DNA of 64,000 nt from Burkholderia sp. BCC0322 (GTDB taxonomy: Bacteria > Pseudomonadota > Gammaproteobacteria > Burkholderiales > Burkholderiaceae): contig NZ_CADFDU010000015.1 in the NCBI RefSeq assembly GCF_902833045.1, positions 1 to 64,000 of the forward strand, written 5' to 3'. Position 1 is the stretch's first letter, and each line of letters opens with the position of its first letter. The notes beneath the pieces were generated by a model. That model had not been told where the DNA came from and did no database searches. It was given only the letters and a program-made list of their open reading frames with translations. Shown in pieces: positions 28,020 to 35,775 of the stretch. Position numbers and translations under genes: made by a program.

Positions 28020-29168
28020 GTGCCGCAACGACAGCCGCAATACGCCCATCCGGCCGACGGCATCTACTTCGGGCTGATGTCGGGAACCAGCATGGACGGC
28101 GTCGATGGCGTCGCCGTCCGTTTCGAGGCCGGAAAGGCGCCGATCGTGCTCGCGGAAGCGTTCGTCGGCTTCGCGCAATCGCTGCGCGACGCGCTGTTCG
28201 CACTGCAGCAACCCGGCGATGACGAAATCGACCGCGAGTCGCTCGCGGCGAACGCGCTGGTCACGCGCTATGCGGTGTGCTGCCACGAATTGCAGCGCAC
28301 GGCCGGGCTGTCGCGCGACGAGATCCGCGCGATCGGCGTGCACGGCCAGACCGTGCGCCATCGCCCCGAGCGCGGCTATACACGGCAGATCAACAACCCG
28401 GCACTGCTCGCCGAGCTGACCCAGGTCGACGTGATCGCCGATTTCCGCAGCCGCGACGTCGCGGCAGGCGGCCATGGCGCGCCGCTCGCGCCGGCCTTCC
28501 ATGCCACGGTGTTCGGCGCACCGGGCGAGACGCGCGTCGTCTGCAATCTCGGCGGGATCAGCAACATCACGATCCTGCCCGGCGAAGGCGGCGACGTGCG
28601 CGGCTTCGACTGCGGCCCCGCGAATGCGCTGCTCGACGAATGGGCGACCCGCCACCTCGGCAAGCCATACGACGACGGCGGCAAGTTCGCCGCGCGCGGC
28701 ACCGTCCATGCGCCGCTGCTCGACGCGCTGCTCGACGAGCCGTATTTCGCTGCACCACCGCCGAAAAGCACCGGGCGCGACCTGTTCAATCCCGCATGGC
28801 TCGACGCGAAGCTCGTCGCGTTCGCACAGGTCGCGCCAGAGGACGTGCAGGCGACCCTCGCCGCGCTCACCGCCGTGTCGGTCGCACGCGAGATCGCGCA
28901 GCACGCAGCGGGCTGCAAGGCCATGTTCGTTTGCGGCGGCGGCGCACGCAATCCGGTGCTGCTCGACGCGCTCCGGCATGCGCTGGACGCGGCCGGCGTG
29001 CCGGCCACGGTCGATACGACGGCCGCGCTCGGCGTGCCGCCGCAGCAGGTCGAAGCGCTCGCATTCGCGTGGCTCGCGTACCGCTTCACCGCACGCCAGC
29101 CCGGCAATCTCGCGACGGTCACCGGGGCGGCCGGCAATCGCGTGCTCGGCGCGCTCTACCCGCGCTGA
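28020..29168 (+). CDS. anmK: Anhydro-N-acetylmuramic acid kinase
   Basis: A 382-residue kinase that phosphorylates and opens 1,6-anhydroMurNAc released by cell-wall turnover, giving MurNAc-6-P for recycling. Motifs are [16 protein letters not shown] (phosphate loop), [19 protein letters not shown] and [13 protein letters not shown]. The start codon is GTG at 28020, supported by AGGAGA 9 bases upstream. It is divergent from tyrS. Confidence 0.94.
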   Translation: MPQRQPQYAHPADGIYFGLMSGTSMDGVDGVAVRFEAGKAPIVLAEAFVGFAQSLRDALFALQQPGDDEIDRESLAANALVTRYAVCCHELQRTAGLSRDEIRAIGVHGQTVRHRPERGYTRQINNPALLAELTQVDVIADFRSRDVAAGGHGAPLAPAFHATVFGAPGETRVVCNLGGISNITILPGEGGDVRGFDCGPANALLDEWATRHLGKPYDDGGKFAARGTVHAPLLDALLDEPYFAAPPPKSTGRDLFNPAWLDAKLVAFAQVAPEDVQATLAALTAVSVAREIAQHAAGCKAMFVCGGGARNPVLLDALRHALDAAGVPATVDTTAALGVPPQQVEALAFAWLAYRFTARQPGNLATVTGAAGNRVLGALYPR

Positions 29169-29219
29169 CGCGACGCCTGCCGCACGGCGGGCGCCGCATC
29201 GCCATTACGCGCGGACATT

Positions 29220-29248
29220 AAAAAACGGGGCATGAAGCCCCGTTTTTC
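29220..29248. terminator. Bidirectional terminator between anmK and erpA
   Basis: A6CGGGGC, CATGAA, GCCCCGT5: a short GC stem flanked by A and T runs, placed between two convergent genes. Confidence 0.85.
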
Positions 29249-29281
29249 ATGCCGGCGAACCGGCGCGGATCTGCCGTGCGC

Positions 29282-29653
29282 TCAGACCGAGAACGACGAG
29301 CCGCACCCGCAGGTGGTGCTCGCGTTCGGGTTCTTGATCACGAACTGGGCGCCGTTGAGGTCGTCCTTGTAGTCGATCTCGGCGCCGACCAGGTACTGGT
29401 AGCTCATCGAGTCGATCAGGAGCTGGACGCCGTTCTTGTTCATCACGGTGTCGTCCTCGTTGACTTCCTCGTCGAACGTGAAGCCATACTGGAAGCCGGA
29501 GCAGCCGCCGCCCTGCACGAACACGCGCAGCTTCAGGTCGGGATTGCCCTCTTCGTCGATCAGTTGCTTGACCTTGTCGGCCGCGGCGTCGGTGAAGACG
29601 AACGGAACCGGCATTTCGGCCGTCGTTGCTGCGGATTCGGTAACAGCGTTCAT
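29282..29653 (-). CDS. erpA: Iron-sulfur cluster insertion protein ErpA
   Basis: A 123-residue A-type carrier that delivers [4Fe-4S] or [2Fe-2S] clusters to apo-proteins. The three conserved cluster-binding cysteines are visible in [12 protein letters not shown] and at the C-terminus in [11 protein letters not shown]. It is monocistronic here. The ribosomal protein genes upstream are separated by a strong terminator at 29796-29829. Confidence 0.94.
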   Translation of the reverse strand: MNAVTESAATTAEMPVPFVFTDAAADKVKQLIDEEGNPDLKLRVFVQGGGCSGFQYGFTFDEEVNEDDTVMNKNGVQLLIDSMSYQYLVGAEIDYKDDLNGAQFVIKNPNASTTCGCGSSFSV

Positions 29654-29795
29654 TGCGAACTCTCCAAAAAGCTTTAGCCGCTATTGTAGGGCCGATCAGA
29701 AGATCGTGCTGATGTCCATGAAATCAATAGGTTCTTGTCGATTTCATCAAACGCGCCCGCGCGGGCCGCGGCGGCACGCGCCTGGAAACGGACAT

Positions 29796-29829
29796 AAAAA
29801 AACCGCCAGCGCGAACGCTGGCGGTTTTT
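29796..29829. terminator. Terminator of the rplM-rpsI operon
   Basis: A7CCGCCAGCG, CGAA, CGCTGGCGGT5: a strong stem with a stable tetraloop and T runs on both strands. On the minus strand it has a T7 tail and ends rplM-rpsI. Confidence 0.9.
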
Positions 29830-29871
29830 CCGGCGGACGCCGCCCGGAAGCGGCGAGGCCATGAAGCGGAA

Positions 29872-30264
29872 TTAACGCTTCGAGAACTGCTTGGCGCGGC
29901 GTGCCTTGCGCAGACCGACCTTCTTACGCTCGACTTCACGTGCATCGCGCGTGACGAAGCCTGCGTTCGACAGCGACGGCTTCAGCGTCGCATCGTAGTC
30001 GATCAGTGCACGGGTGATGCCGTGGCGCACTGCACCTGCCTGACCCGTTTCGCCGCCGCCGTTGACGTTGACCTTGATGTCGAACGTCTGGCCGTGGTTC
30101 GTGAGTTCCAGCGGTTGACGCACGATCATCAGCGACGTTTCGCGCGAGAAGTAGTCAGCGATGGGCTTGCCGTTGACGATGATGTCGCCCTTGCCAGCCT
30201 TGATGAAGACACGTGCGACTGCGCTCTTGCGGCGGCCCGTACCGTAGTTCCAGTTACCGATCAT
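29872..30264 (-). CDS. rpsI: 30S ribosomal protein S9
   Basis: A 130-residue S9 with typical [20 protein letters not shown] near the start and the conserved basic C-terminal tail ending in Lys-Arg (RRAKQFSKR), which contacts P-site tRNA. It follows rplM by 11 bases on the same strand, forming the universal L13-S9 operon. Confidence 0.97.
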   Translation of the reverse strand: MIGNWNYGTGRRKSAVARVFIKAGKGDIIVNGKPIADYFSRETSLMIVRQPLELTNHGQTFDIKVNVNGGGETGQAGAVRHGITRALIDYDATLKPSLSNAGFVTRDAREVERKKVGLRKARRAKQFSKR

Positions 30265-30275
30265 GTGGGCTCCCC

Positions 30276-30704
30276 TTAGATCTCGAGCGCTTTCGGCTGT
30301 TGAGCCGAGTGCGGATGCGTCGCTTCAGCGTAGACCTTCAGCTTCTTGATCATTGCGTAGCCGAGCGGGCCCTTCGGCAGCATGCCCTTGACCGCTTTCT
30401 CGAGCGCGCGGCCCGGGAAGCGTTCTTGCATCTTGCCGAACGTCGTTTCATAGATACCGCCCGGGTAACCCGAGTGACGGTAGTACTTCTTGTCCAGAGT
30501 CTTGTTGCCCGTGACCTTCAACTTGCTTGCGTTGATGATGATGATGAAATCACCAGTGTCGACGTGCGGGGTGAACTCAGGCTTGTGCTTGCCGCGCAGA
30601 CGGCGTGCCACTTCGCTGGCAACACGGCCGAGAACCTTATCCGTCGCGTCAATCACGTACCATTCGCGCGTCACCTCATGGGCTTTTGCGGAAAACGTCT
30701 TCAT
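30276..30704 (-). CDS. rplM: 50S ribosomal protein L13
   Basis: A 142-residue L13 starting [20 protein letters not shown]. The core [12 protein letters not shown]-like region ([27 protein letters not shown]) and [20 protein letters not shown] are both present. It is the first gene of the rplM-rpsI operon. The frame runs upstream for 34 codons inside the 5' UTR, without start-site support. Confidence 0.97.
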
Positions 30705-30825
30705 GATCGATCCAAAAAAATTGCTTTGCCCGATGTGTTCTTCCTGCTTGTCTGTGTGCGCTTCGAGGCGCGGTGCAGGCTCTCCCTGTTCTTTTTCCGT
30801 GGGCATGAATGCGGAAAAGCCCTGA

Positions 30826-30855
30826 ATTATAAAGGAAATGCGGCAACGCGGTCAA
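30826..30855 (-). promoter_or_regulatory. rplM-rpsI promoter
   Basis: On the minus strand: -35 TTGACC (30855-30850), 18-bp spacer, -10 TATAAT (30831-30826). Transcription would start near 30819, leaving a ~115-nt leader before rplM. L13 autoregulates through such leaders in other bacteria, but no specific L13 fold was identified here. Confidence 0.75.
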
Positions 30856-31015
30856 AGGGAATCCGCTTCCCGTGCCCAAGGCGGCCGAAATGGGCCAAAA
30901 TCCGTTCGTGCCCCGACAAGCCAGGCGAACCGAGCGCCCGGGGAGGCACCCATCGACGCGCGGCACATGACCTTCCCGCGCCAGACCGGCCGAATACGGA
31001 AAACAACAAACAAGC

Positions 31016-31318
31016 ATGATGAATCAACGATTTACGCCCTTCCTTGCGGCCGCCCTGCTGGCCGCCGCGGCGCCTGCCGTCGCCGCCCGCGCCGACTGCG
31101 AAGCCAAGCTCGACGCACTCGATACGCGCATTGCCGAAGCCCGCGCCGCCCATGCCGAGGATCGCGTCGCCCGCCTGCGCGCAGTGCGCGAACGCGTCCG
31201 CCACTTCTGCGCACGGGGGGGCCATGCGTCGGCCGTCCACGCGCCGGCACCTGAAGCACGCTCGCCCGGCACGCCGCCCGGCGCGACATCTCAGCCGGCC
31301 GCAAAGCAGCCGGTGTAA
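31016..31318 (+). CDS. Small secreted DUF1090-like protein
   Basis: A 100-residue protein with a Sec signal peptide (residues 1-~26, LAAALLAAAAPAVAARA) and a charged helical mature region (CEAKLDALDTRIAEARAAHAEDRVARLRAVRERVRHFC) bounded by two cysteines. It ends in a Pro/Ala-rich tail. The pattern of paired Cys around a coiled-coil helix fits DUF1090 periplasmic proteins (YqjC type), whose function is unknown. No clear ribosome binding site precedes the ATG, so confidence is moderate. Confidence 0.6.
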   Translation: MMNQRFTPFLAAALLAAAAPAVAARADCEAKLDALDTRIAEARAAHAEDRVARLRAVRERVRHFCARGGHASAVHAPAPEARSPGTPPGATSQPAAKQPV

Positions 31319-31363
31319 CGATGCCGACGCGCACAAGCCGTGCGCCGATGCTTGCATCGGACG

Positions 31364-31455
31364 AAAAAAAGCCCGAACGGCTGGTTCGGGCTTAATCCAC
31401 CATAGGAGGAGGGTGGAGGAGACATTCGGAGGTTGCCGCAGCGCGACAACCAATG
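31364..31455 (-). ncRNA. Predicted ~92-nt small RNA with three hairpins and an anti-Shine-Dalgarno loop
   Basis: The minus strand carries a strong promoter, a short transcript and an intrinsic terminator with no open frame. Hairpin 1 (31432-31452) is a GGUUG...CAACC stem extended by CGC/GCG with a 3-nt loop. Hairpin 2 is UCCACC...GGUGGA with loop CUCCUCCUAU (about 31402-31423), exposing CCUCC that is complementary to ribosome binding sites. A second UCUCC lies in the linker before it. Hairpin 3 (31368-31392) is the terminator AAGCCCGAA...UUCGGGCUU followed by U7. From memory this resembles the conserved ~89-nt Burkholderia sRNA NcS27, reported to carry an anti-SD motif and to affect carbon-source use; the identity is unverified. 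Confidence 0.78.
31368..31392 (-). terminator. Rho-independent terminator of the predicted sRNA
   Basis: A stem of AAGCCCGAA with TTCGGGCTT (loop CCAGCCG), followed on the minus strand by T7. On the plus strand there is no T run, so it acts in the sRNA direction. Confidence 0.85.
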
Positions 31456-31461
31456 AGGCTC

Positions 31462-31490
31462 ATTATACGAACGCGCCGCCAACTTCACAA
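31462..31490 (-). promoter_or_regulatory. Sigma-70 promoter of the predicted sRNA
   Basis: On the minus strand: -35 TTGTGA (31490-31485), exactly 17 bp, then -10 TATAAT (31467-31462). The predicted start is near 31455. This is among the closest matches to consensus in the window. Confidence 0.8.
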
Positions 31491-31770
31491 GAAAATTTGC
31501 ATTACGAAATCAAACACCATAATGCGGAATTTCTCGCGGCGCGTTTGAAAAATGCATTTTCCATTTAAAATCAAACACCTGATGCCATCGACCAGGTTCG
31601 AGAACCGCCCTTTTCTAGAGCAAAACCCCTAAATACCAGAGGGAATTGGCCGTCCGGCGCGCCACTCGCGAGGCGCCGACATTGCGTGTCGTGCAGCGCA
31701 TCAGCCGACCGTTGCGCAGCGGGCTACAATGCCGGATCGAATCCGAATCAGGCAACGCTGGAGTGCAAGC
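31491..31770. other. AT-richer spacer upstream of the sRNA promoter and osmC-like gene
   Basis: No gene is visible. Lower GC between about 31480 and 31640 fits a regulatory upstream region for the sRNA. A TACAAT hexamer at 31725-31730 is a possible -10 for the osmC-like gene, 40 bases before its start; its -35 is poor. Confidence 0.5.
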
Positions 31771-32193
31771 ATGGAATGCAAAGTAAACTGGATGGGTCAG
31801 GACGGCATGGCGTTTTCCGCCGAGACCGGCAGCGGCCACCTCGTTACGATGGATGGCGCGCCCGAAGGCGGCGGCCACAACCTGGCGCCGCGCCCGATGG
31901 AAATGGTGCTGCTCGGCACCGGCGGCTGCACGGCCTATGACGTCGTGCTGATCCTGAAGAAGAGCCGCCAGGAAGTCAGCGGCTGCTCGGTCACGCTGAA
32001 GGCCGAGCGCGCAAGTGAAGACCCGAAGGTGTTCACGAAGGTGCACTTCCACTTCACCGTCACCGGGCGCAACCTGAACCCGTCCACGGTCGAGCGCGCG
32101 ATCAACCTGTCGCACGACAAGTATTGCTCGGCGTCGATCATGATCGCGAAGACGGCCGAACTCACGCACTCGTTCGACATCGTCGCCGCCTGA
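31771..32193 (+). CDS. OsmC family protein (YhfA-like)
   Basis: A 140-residue OsmC/Ohr-fold protein. Segments MECKVNWMGQDGMAFSAETGSGH, PRPMEMVLLGTGGCTAYDVVLILKKSRQEVSGCSV and SHDKYCSASIMIAKTAELTHSFDI place two cysteines, in GGCTAYD and KYCSAS, at the positions of the OsmC catalytic pair. This suggests thiol peroxidase chemistry, though the YhfA subgroup is uncharacterised. GGAG before the ATG at 31771 supports this start over one 42 bases upstream. Confidence 0.85.
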   Translation: MECKVNWMGQDGMAFSAETGSGHLVTMDGAPEGGGHNLAPRPMEMVLLGTGGCTAYDVVLILKKSRQEVSGCSVTLKAERASEDPKVFTKVHFHFTVTGRNLNPSTVERAINLSHDKYCSASIMIAKTAELTHSFDIVAA

Positions 32194-32212
32194 ATGCGCG
32201 GCGAGCGCGCAT

Positions 32213-32250
32213 GAAAAAGGCCGGCGCTCCATGGGGAGACGCCGGCCCTT
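32213..32250. terminator. Bidirectional terminator shared by the osmC-like gene and rnpB
   Basis: GGCCGGCG pairs with CGCCGGCC around a central near-palindrome (CTCCATGGGGAG). It is flanked by A5 on the plus-strand left side, which reads as T5 on the minus strand after rnpB, and by CTTTC on the right. Confidence 0.75.
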
Positions 32251-32262
32251 TCGCATTCGAAC

Positions 32263-32674
<412 letters not shown>

Positions 32675-32682
32675 CGACGCGC

Positions 32683-32688
32683 ATTCTA
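32683..32688 (-). promoter_or_regulatory. -10 element of rnpB
   Basis: TAGAAT on the minus strand lies 8-9 bases before the RNA 5' end. The -35 region is GC-rich and not recognisable, as is common for these genes. Confidence 0.55.
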
Positions 32689-32950
32689 GCACTGCGCGCC
32701 GCCGCCGGCAGCACGCGAGCGGCGGCCGCTGCAAAACACGGCCGGATCGGTGCAGGACGCCGCCTCGGCATTCGCGTCGCGCCAACCCGGCACGCCGGGC
32801 CCCGGGAGCGGTGCGAACGCGCGGCTCGTCAGTGTGCTCGCCGCGAGCTCGGCGGCAACGCACGGGTCGACATACGCGATGCGTTGCGCGTCGGGCCACG
32901 AAAATAGCCGGCACTCACTTCGATGACCCACGTGCGTGCGGCGGCATGAA
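32686..32950 (-). pseudogene. Remnant of a DUF3025 gene downstream of pyrC
   Basis: Two pieces in different frames resemble the C-terminal ~75 residues of DUF3025 proteins. The first is AAARTWVIEVSAGYF (about 32950-32908). The second is SWPDAQRIAYVDPCVAAELA continuing to FAPLPGPGVPGW and DPAVF (about 32901-32733). A frameshift at about 32905 separates them. The N-terminal ~200 residues are absent because homology begins just after the pyrC stop. An intact DUF3025 gene normally follows pyrC in related bacteria (from memory). Function of the intact family is unknown. The match is by eye. Confidence 0.6.
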
Positions 32951-32952
32951 GG

Positions 32953-34017
32953 TCACGCCAGTTTCCAGCCGATCGTCTCGCCGCCGCGCAGCGGCACGAC
33001 GGGCGTATCGCCCGCGAAGATCTCGCGCGGCAGTTCCCATGCCTCGCGACGCAGCGTGACCGTCTCGGCGCTGCGCGGCAGCCCGTAGAAATCGGCACCG
33101 AAGAAGCTCGCGAAGCCTTCCAGCTTGTCGAGCGCGCCGGCGTGATCGAACGCTTCCGCATACAGTTCGAGCGCGTGCAGCGCCGTGTAGCAGCCCGCGC
33201 AGCCGCACGCGGCTTCCTTCGCGTCGCGCGCATGCGGCGCGCTGTCGGTACCGAGGAAGAAGCGCGGGTTGCCCGACGTCGCGGCCTCGACCAGCGCGAC
33301 GCGATGCGTCTCGCGCTTCAGCACCGGCAGGCAGTAGTAATGCGGGCGAATCCCGCCGACGAACAGCGCATTGCGGTTGTACAGCAGGTGATGCGCGGTG
33401 ATCGTCGCGCCGAGCAGGCCGGGCGCCGCGTCCGCGTCACGCACGTAGTCGGCCGCGTCCTTCGTCGTGATGTGCTCGAACACGACCTTCAGGCCCGGGA
33501 AATCGCGGCGCAGCGGCGTCATCACGCGGTCGATGAAGACCTTCTCACGGTCGAACAAGTCGATCGACGCATCGGTCACCTCGCCGTGCACGAGCAGCGG
33601 CATGCCGCTTTCCTGCATCGCCTCGAGCGTCTTCGCGCATTTCGCGAGATCGGTGACGCCGTGGTCGGAATTCGTCGTAGCGCCTGCCGGATACAGCTTC
33701 ACGCCGTGCACGAAGCCGCTTTCGCGCGCGCGGCGGATCTCGTCCGGCGGCGTGTTGTCGGTCAGGTACAGCGTCATCAGCGGCTCGAACGTCATCCCGG
33801 CCGGCAGCGCGGCGAGGATGCGCTCGCGATAGGCCTGCGCCTGCGCGGTGGTCGTCACCGGCGGCTTCAGGTTCGGCATGACGATTGCGCGACCGAACTG
33901 GCGCGCGGTGTGCGGCAGCACGGCGGCCAGCATGTCGCCGTCTCGCAGGTGCAGGTGCCAGTCGTCGGGACGGGCGAGCGAGAGCGTCGCCGGGGAGGAA
34001 GCGTTCGAGGCAGTCAT
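32953..34017 (-). CDS. pyrC: Dihydroorotase, PyrC homodimeric type
   Basis: A 354-residue zinc amidohydrolase that closes carbamoyl-aspartate to dihydroorotate in pyrimidine synthesis. Metal ligands are visible: [10 protein letters not shown] (two His), the carboxylated Lys in [18 protein letters not shown], an ITTKDA-flanked His, and the C-terminal Asp in GTDSAPHA. I chose the MTASNASSP start at 34017 because family similarity begins shortly after it; the ribosome binding site is weak and an alternative ATG lies at 34047. Confidence 0.94.
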   Translation of the reverse strand: MTASNASSPATLSLARPDDWHLHLRDGDMLAAVLPHTARQFGRAIVMPNLKPPVTTTAQAQAYRERILAALPAGMTFEPLMTLYLTDNTPPDEIRRARESGFVHGVKLYPAGATTNSDHGVTDLAKCAKTLEAMQESGMPLLVHGEVTDASIDLFDREKVFIDRVMTPLRRDFPGLKVVFEHITTKDAADYVRDADAAPGLLGATITAHHLLYNRNALFVGGIRPHYYCLPVLKRETHRVALVEAATSGNPRFFLGTDSAPHARDAKEAACGCAGCYTALHALELYAEAFDHAGALDKLEGFASFFGADFYGLPRSAETVTLRREAWELPREIFAGDTPVVPLRGGETIGWKLA

Positions 34018-34163
34018 AGGAGGCGTCGTGAGGAACGGCCGGGCCATCGGCGGGGCCGGATCGCGCGTGCGCGGGCCGACTGACGGCAAACCGCAACACG
34101 GGGCCTTCGGCCGGCGGAATCCGCTTTTTACCGCTCGGGGCTCGGTGATATGCTAGAAGCCGC

Positions 34164-34169
34164 ATTGTA
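34164..34169 (-). promoter_or_regulatory. Possible -10 element (TACAAT) of pyrC
   Basis: The minus strand has TACAAT about 147 bases before the pyrC start, with a poor -35 (GTAACG, 17 bp upstream). It would give a ~140-nt leader. Confidence 0.35.
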
Positions 34170-34222
34170 CCGGGGTTCGCCCGGTTCGTTACCCCCCGCC
34201 TCAGCCTGCTGCCCCAAGTAAA

Positions 34223-35134
34223 ATGTGCCAACTCTTAGGAATGAACTGCGCCGCGCCGACGGACGTCACATTCTCCTTCACAGGTTTCGCGGCCCGGGGC
34301 GGGCTCACCGATCACCATGCCGACGGCTGGGGCATCGCGTTCTTCGAAGATAAGGCCTGCCGCCTGTTCATCGATCACCAGGCCTCGGCCACGTCGCCGA
34401 TCGCCGAAATGGTGAAGCGCTACCCGATCAAGTCCAAGAACACGATCGCGCACATCCGCAAGGCGACGCAAGGCCACATCCTGCTCGAGAACAGCCATCC
34501 GTTCATGCGCGAGCTGTGGGGCCGGCACTGGATCTTCGCGCACAACGGCGACCTGCACGACTACGCACCGGACATGGACGGCAGCGTCTATCATCCGGTC
34601 GGCACGACCGACAGCGAACAGGCGTTCTGCGTACTGATGCAGGGGCTGCGGGAAGCGTTCCCCGGCGCGCAGCCGCCGTTGCCCGAATTGTTCGAGCGCG
34701 TCGGCGAGCTGACGCGCGGCATCACCGATCACGGCGTGTTCAACTTCCTGATGTCGAACGGCCAGGCGCTGTTCGCGCATTGCTCGACGCGGCTGCACTA
34801 CCTCGTGCGGCGCTGGCCGTTCTCGACGGCGCACCTCGTCGACGAAGACCTGTCGATCGACTTCGCGAAATACACGACGCCCGAGGATCGGGTCGCCGTG
34901 ATCGCGACACAGCCGCTCACCGACAACGAGGTCTGGACCGCGTTCGAACCGGGCGAGCTGATCATGTTCCAGTGCGGCGACGTCGCCGCGCGGATGCGGA
35001 TCCCGGTGCCCGAATGCGTGCTCGAGAAGCTGCGCAATCCGGCGCTCGACGCATCGGCGTCGGCACCGCGCGGCGCACGCGAGGCGCTCGCCACTGCCGA
35101 CGAAGTCGATTCCGACGACGCGATCGACTTCTGA
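34223..35134 (+). CDS. Class II glutamine amidotransferase (YafJ-like)
   Basis: A 303-residue Ntn-hydrolase glutaminase whose nucleophile is Cys2 (MCQLLGMNC), exposed after Met removal. DHHADGWGIAFFED, THIRKATQG-like AHIRKATQG and FAHNGDLHDY complete the glutamine site. There is no synthase domain, so the acceptor is unknown; YafJ-type proteins are stand-alone. It is divergent from pyrC. The C-terminal ~30 residues are acidic and low in complexity. Confidence 0.85.
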   Translation: MCQLLGMNCAAPTDVTFSFTGFAARGGLTDHHADGWGIAFFEDKACRLFIDHQASATSPIAEMVKRYPIKSKNTIAHIRKATQGHILLENSHPFMRELWGRHWIFAHNGDLHDYAPDMDGSVYHPVGTTDSEQAFCVLMQGLREAFPGAQPPLPELFERVGELTRGITDHGVFNFLMSNGQALFAHCSTRLHYLVRRWPFSTAHLVDEDLSIDFAKYTTPEDRVAVIATQPLTDNEVWTAFEPGELIMFQCGDVAARMRIPVPECVLEKLRNPALDASASAPRGAREALATADEVDSDDAIDF

Positions 35135-35775
35135 GCCCGGCACGCCCGCGCCCTCTTCCCTTCACCTTTTCCCCGCTGCGCGGCAAGCCGATGGCCCGCC
35201 GCGTCCGATCGCGGCGGTGACGTCGTGCGCAGGCGAGACAGCGACGTTCGCCGTCGGAGCAAATGGCCCACCCCGGCACCGGCCTCGCTTCATCCGGATC
35301 ACAGTCCGGTATATCGAAGCGACGCCGCACGACATTTGCCCGATTTGATTTATTTTCAAACGAAAATAATCAAAAGACAAAAAATAAAATACGGCGACTA
35401 GTCCACATATATTCCGGGAAACCATATTTTAACGCGCTAATCTGGCGCAAACCGTACGCCACCTCACCGATCCGGCAATCGCCGCCTCGCATCGCTCAAT
35501 CCCACCGAATCCTTATCCATCAAGGCTTTCAGTTCGATTCATCACACAACCCAAAAATACCCGATGAAAACGGCATGATTGCCGCATTTGTTAGCTTCCC
35601 GACAATCAACCACCCGCCCGATCAATAGACTCCGCCCATCCTCGGTGTAACGAATTGCGATTGGCAGAGAAAGGCCACGGCCGCCGCACCCCCATTCACG
35701 CCATTCTCCACCGCGGAATGCGATTTCACTGCACCGCGGTGAAAACCACATCAAAACAAAAGAGAGGGGCTTGTC
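35135..35775. other. 641-bp AT-rich upstream region of the autotransporter gene
   Basis: From about 35330 GC content falls sharply compared with neighbours. The region holds a near-perfect dyad, TTGATTTATTTTC-AAAC-GAAAATAATCAA (35346-35373), then A-rich sequence. No gene signature is found in any frame. It probably carries the autotransporter promoter and silencer or activator sites; an H-NS-like role is only inferred from AT richness. Confidence 0.55.
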
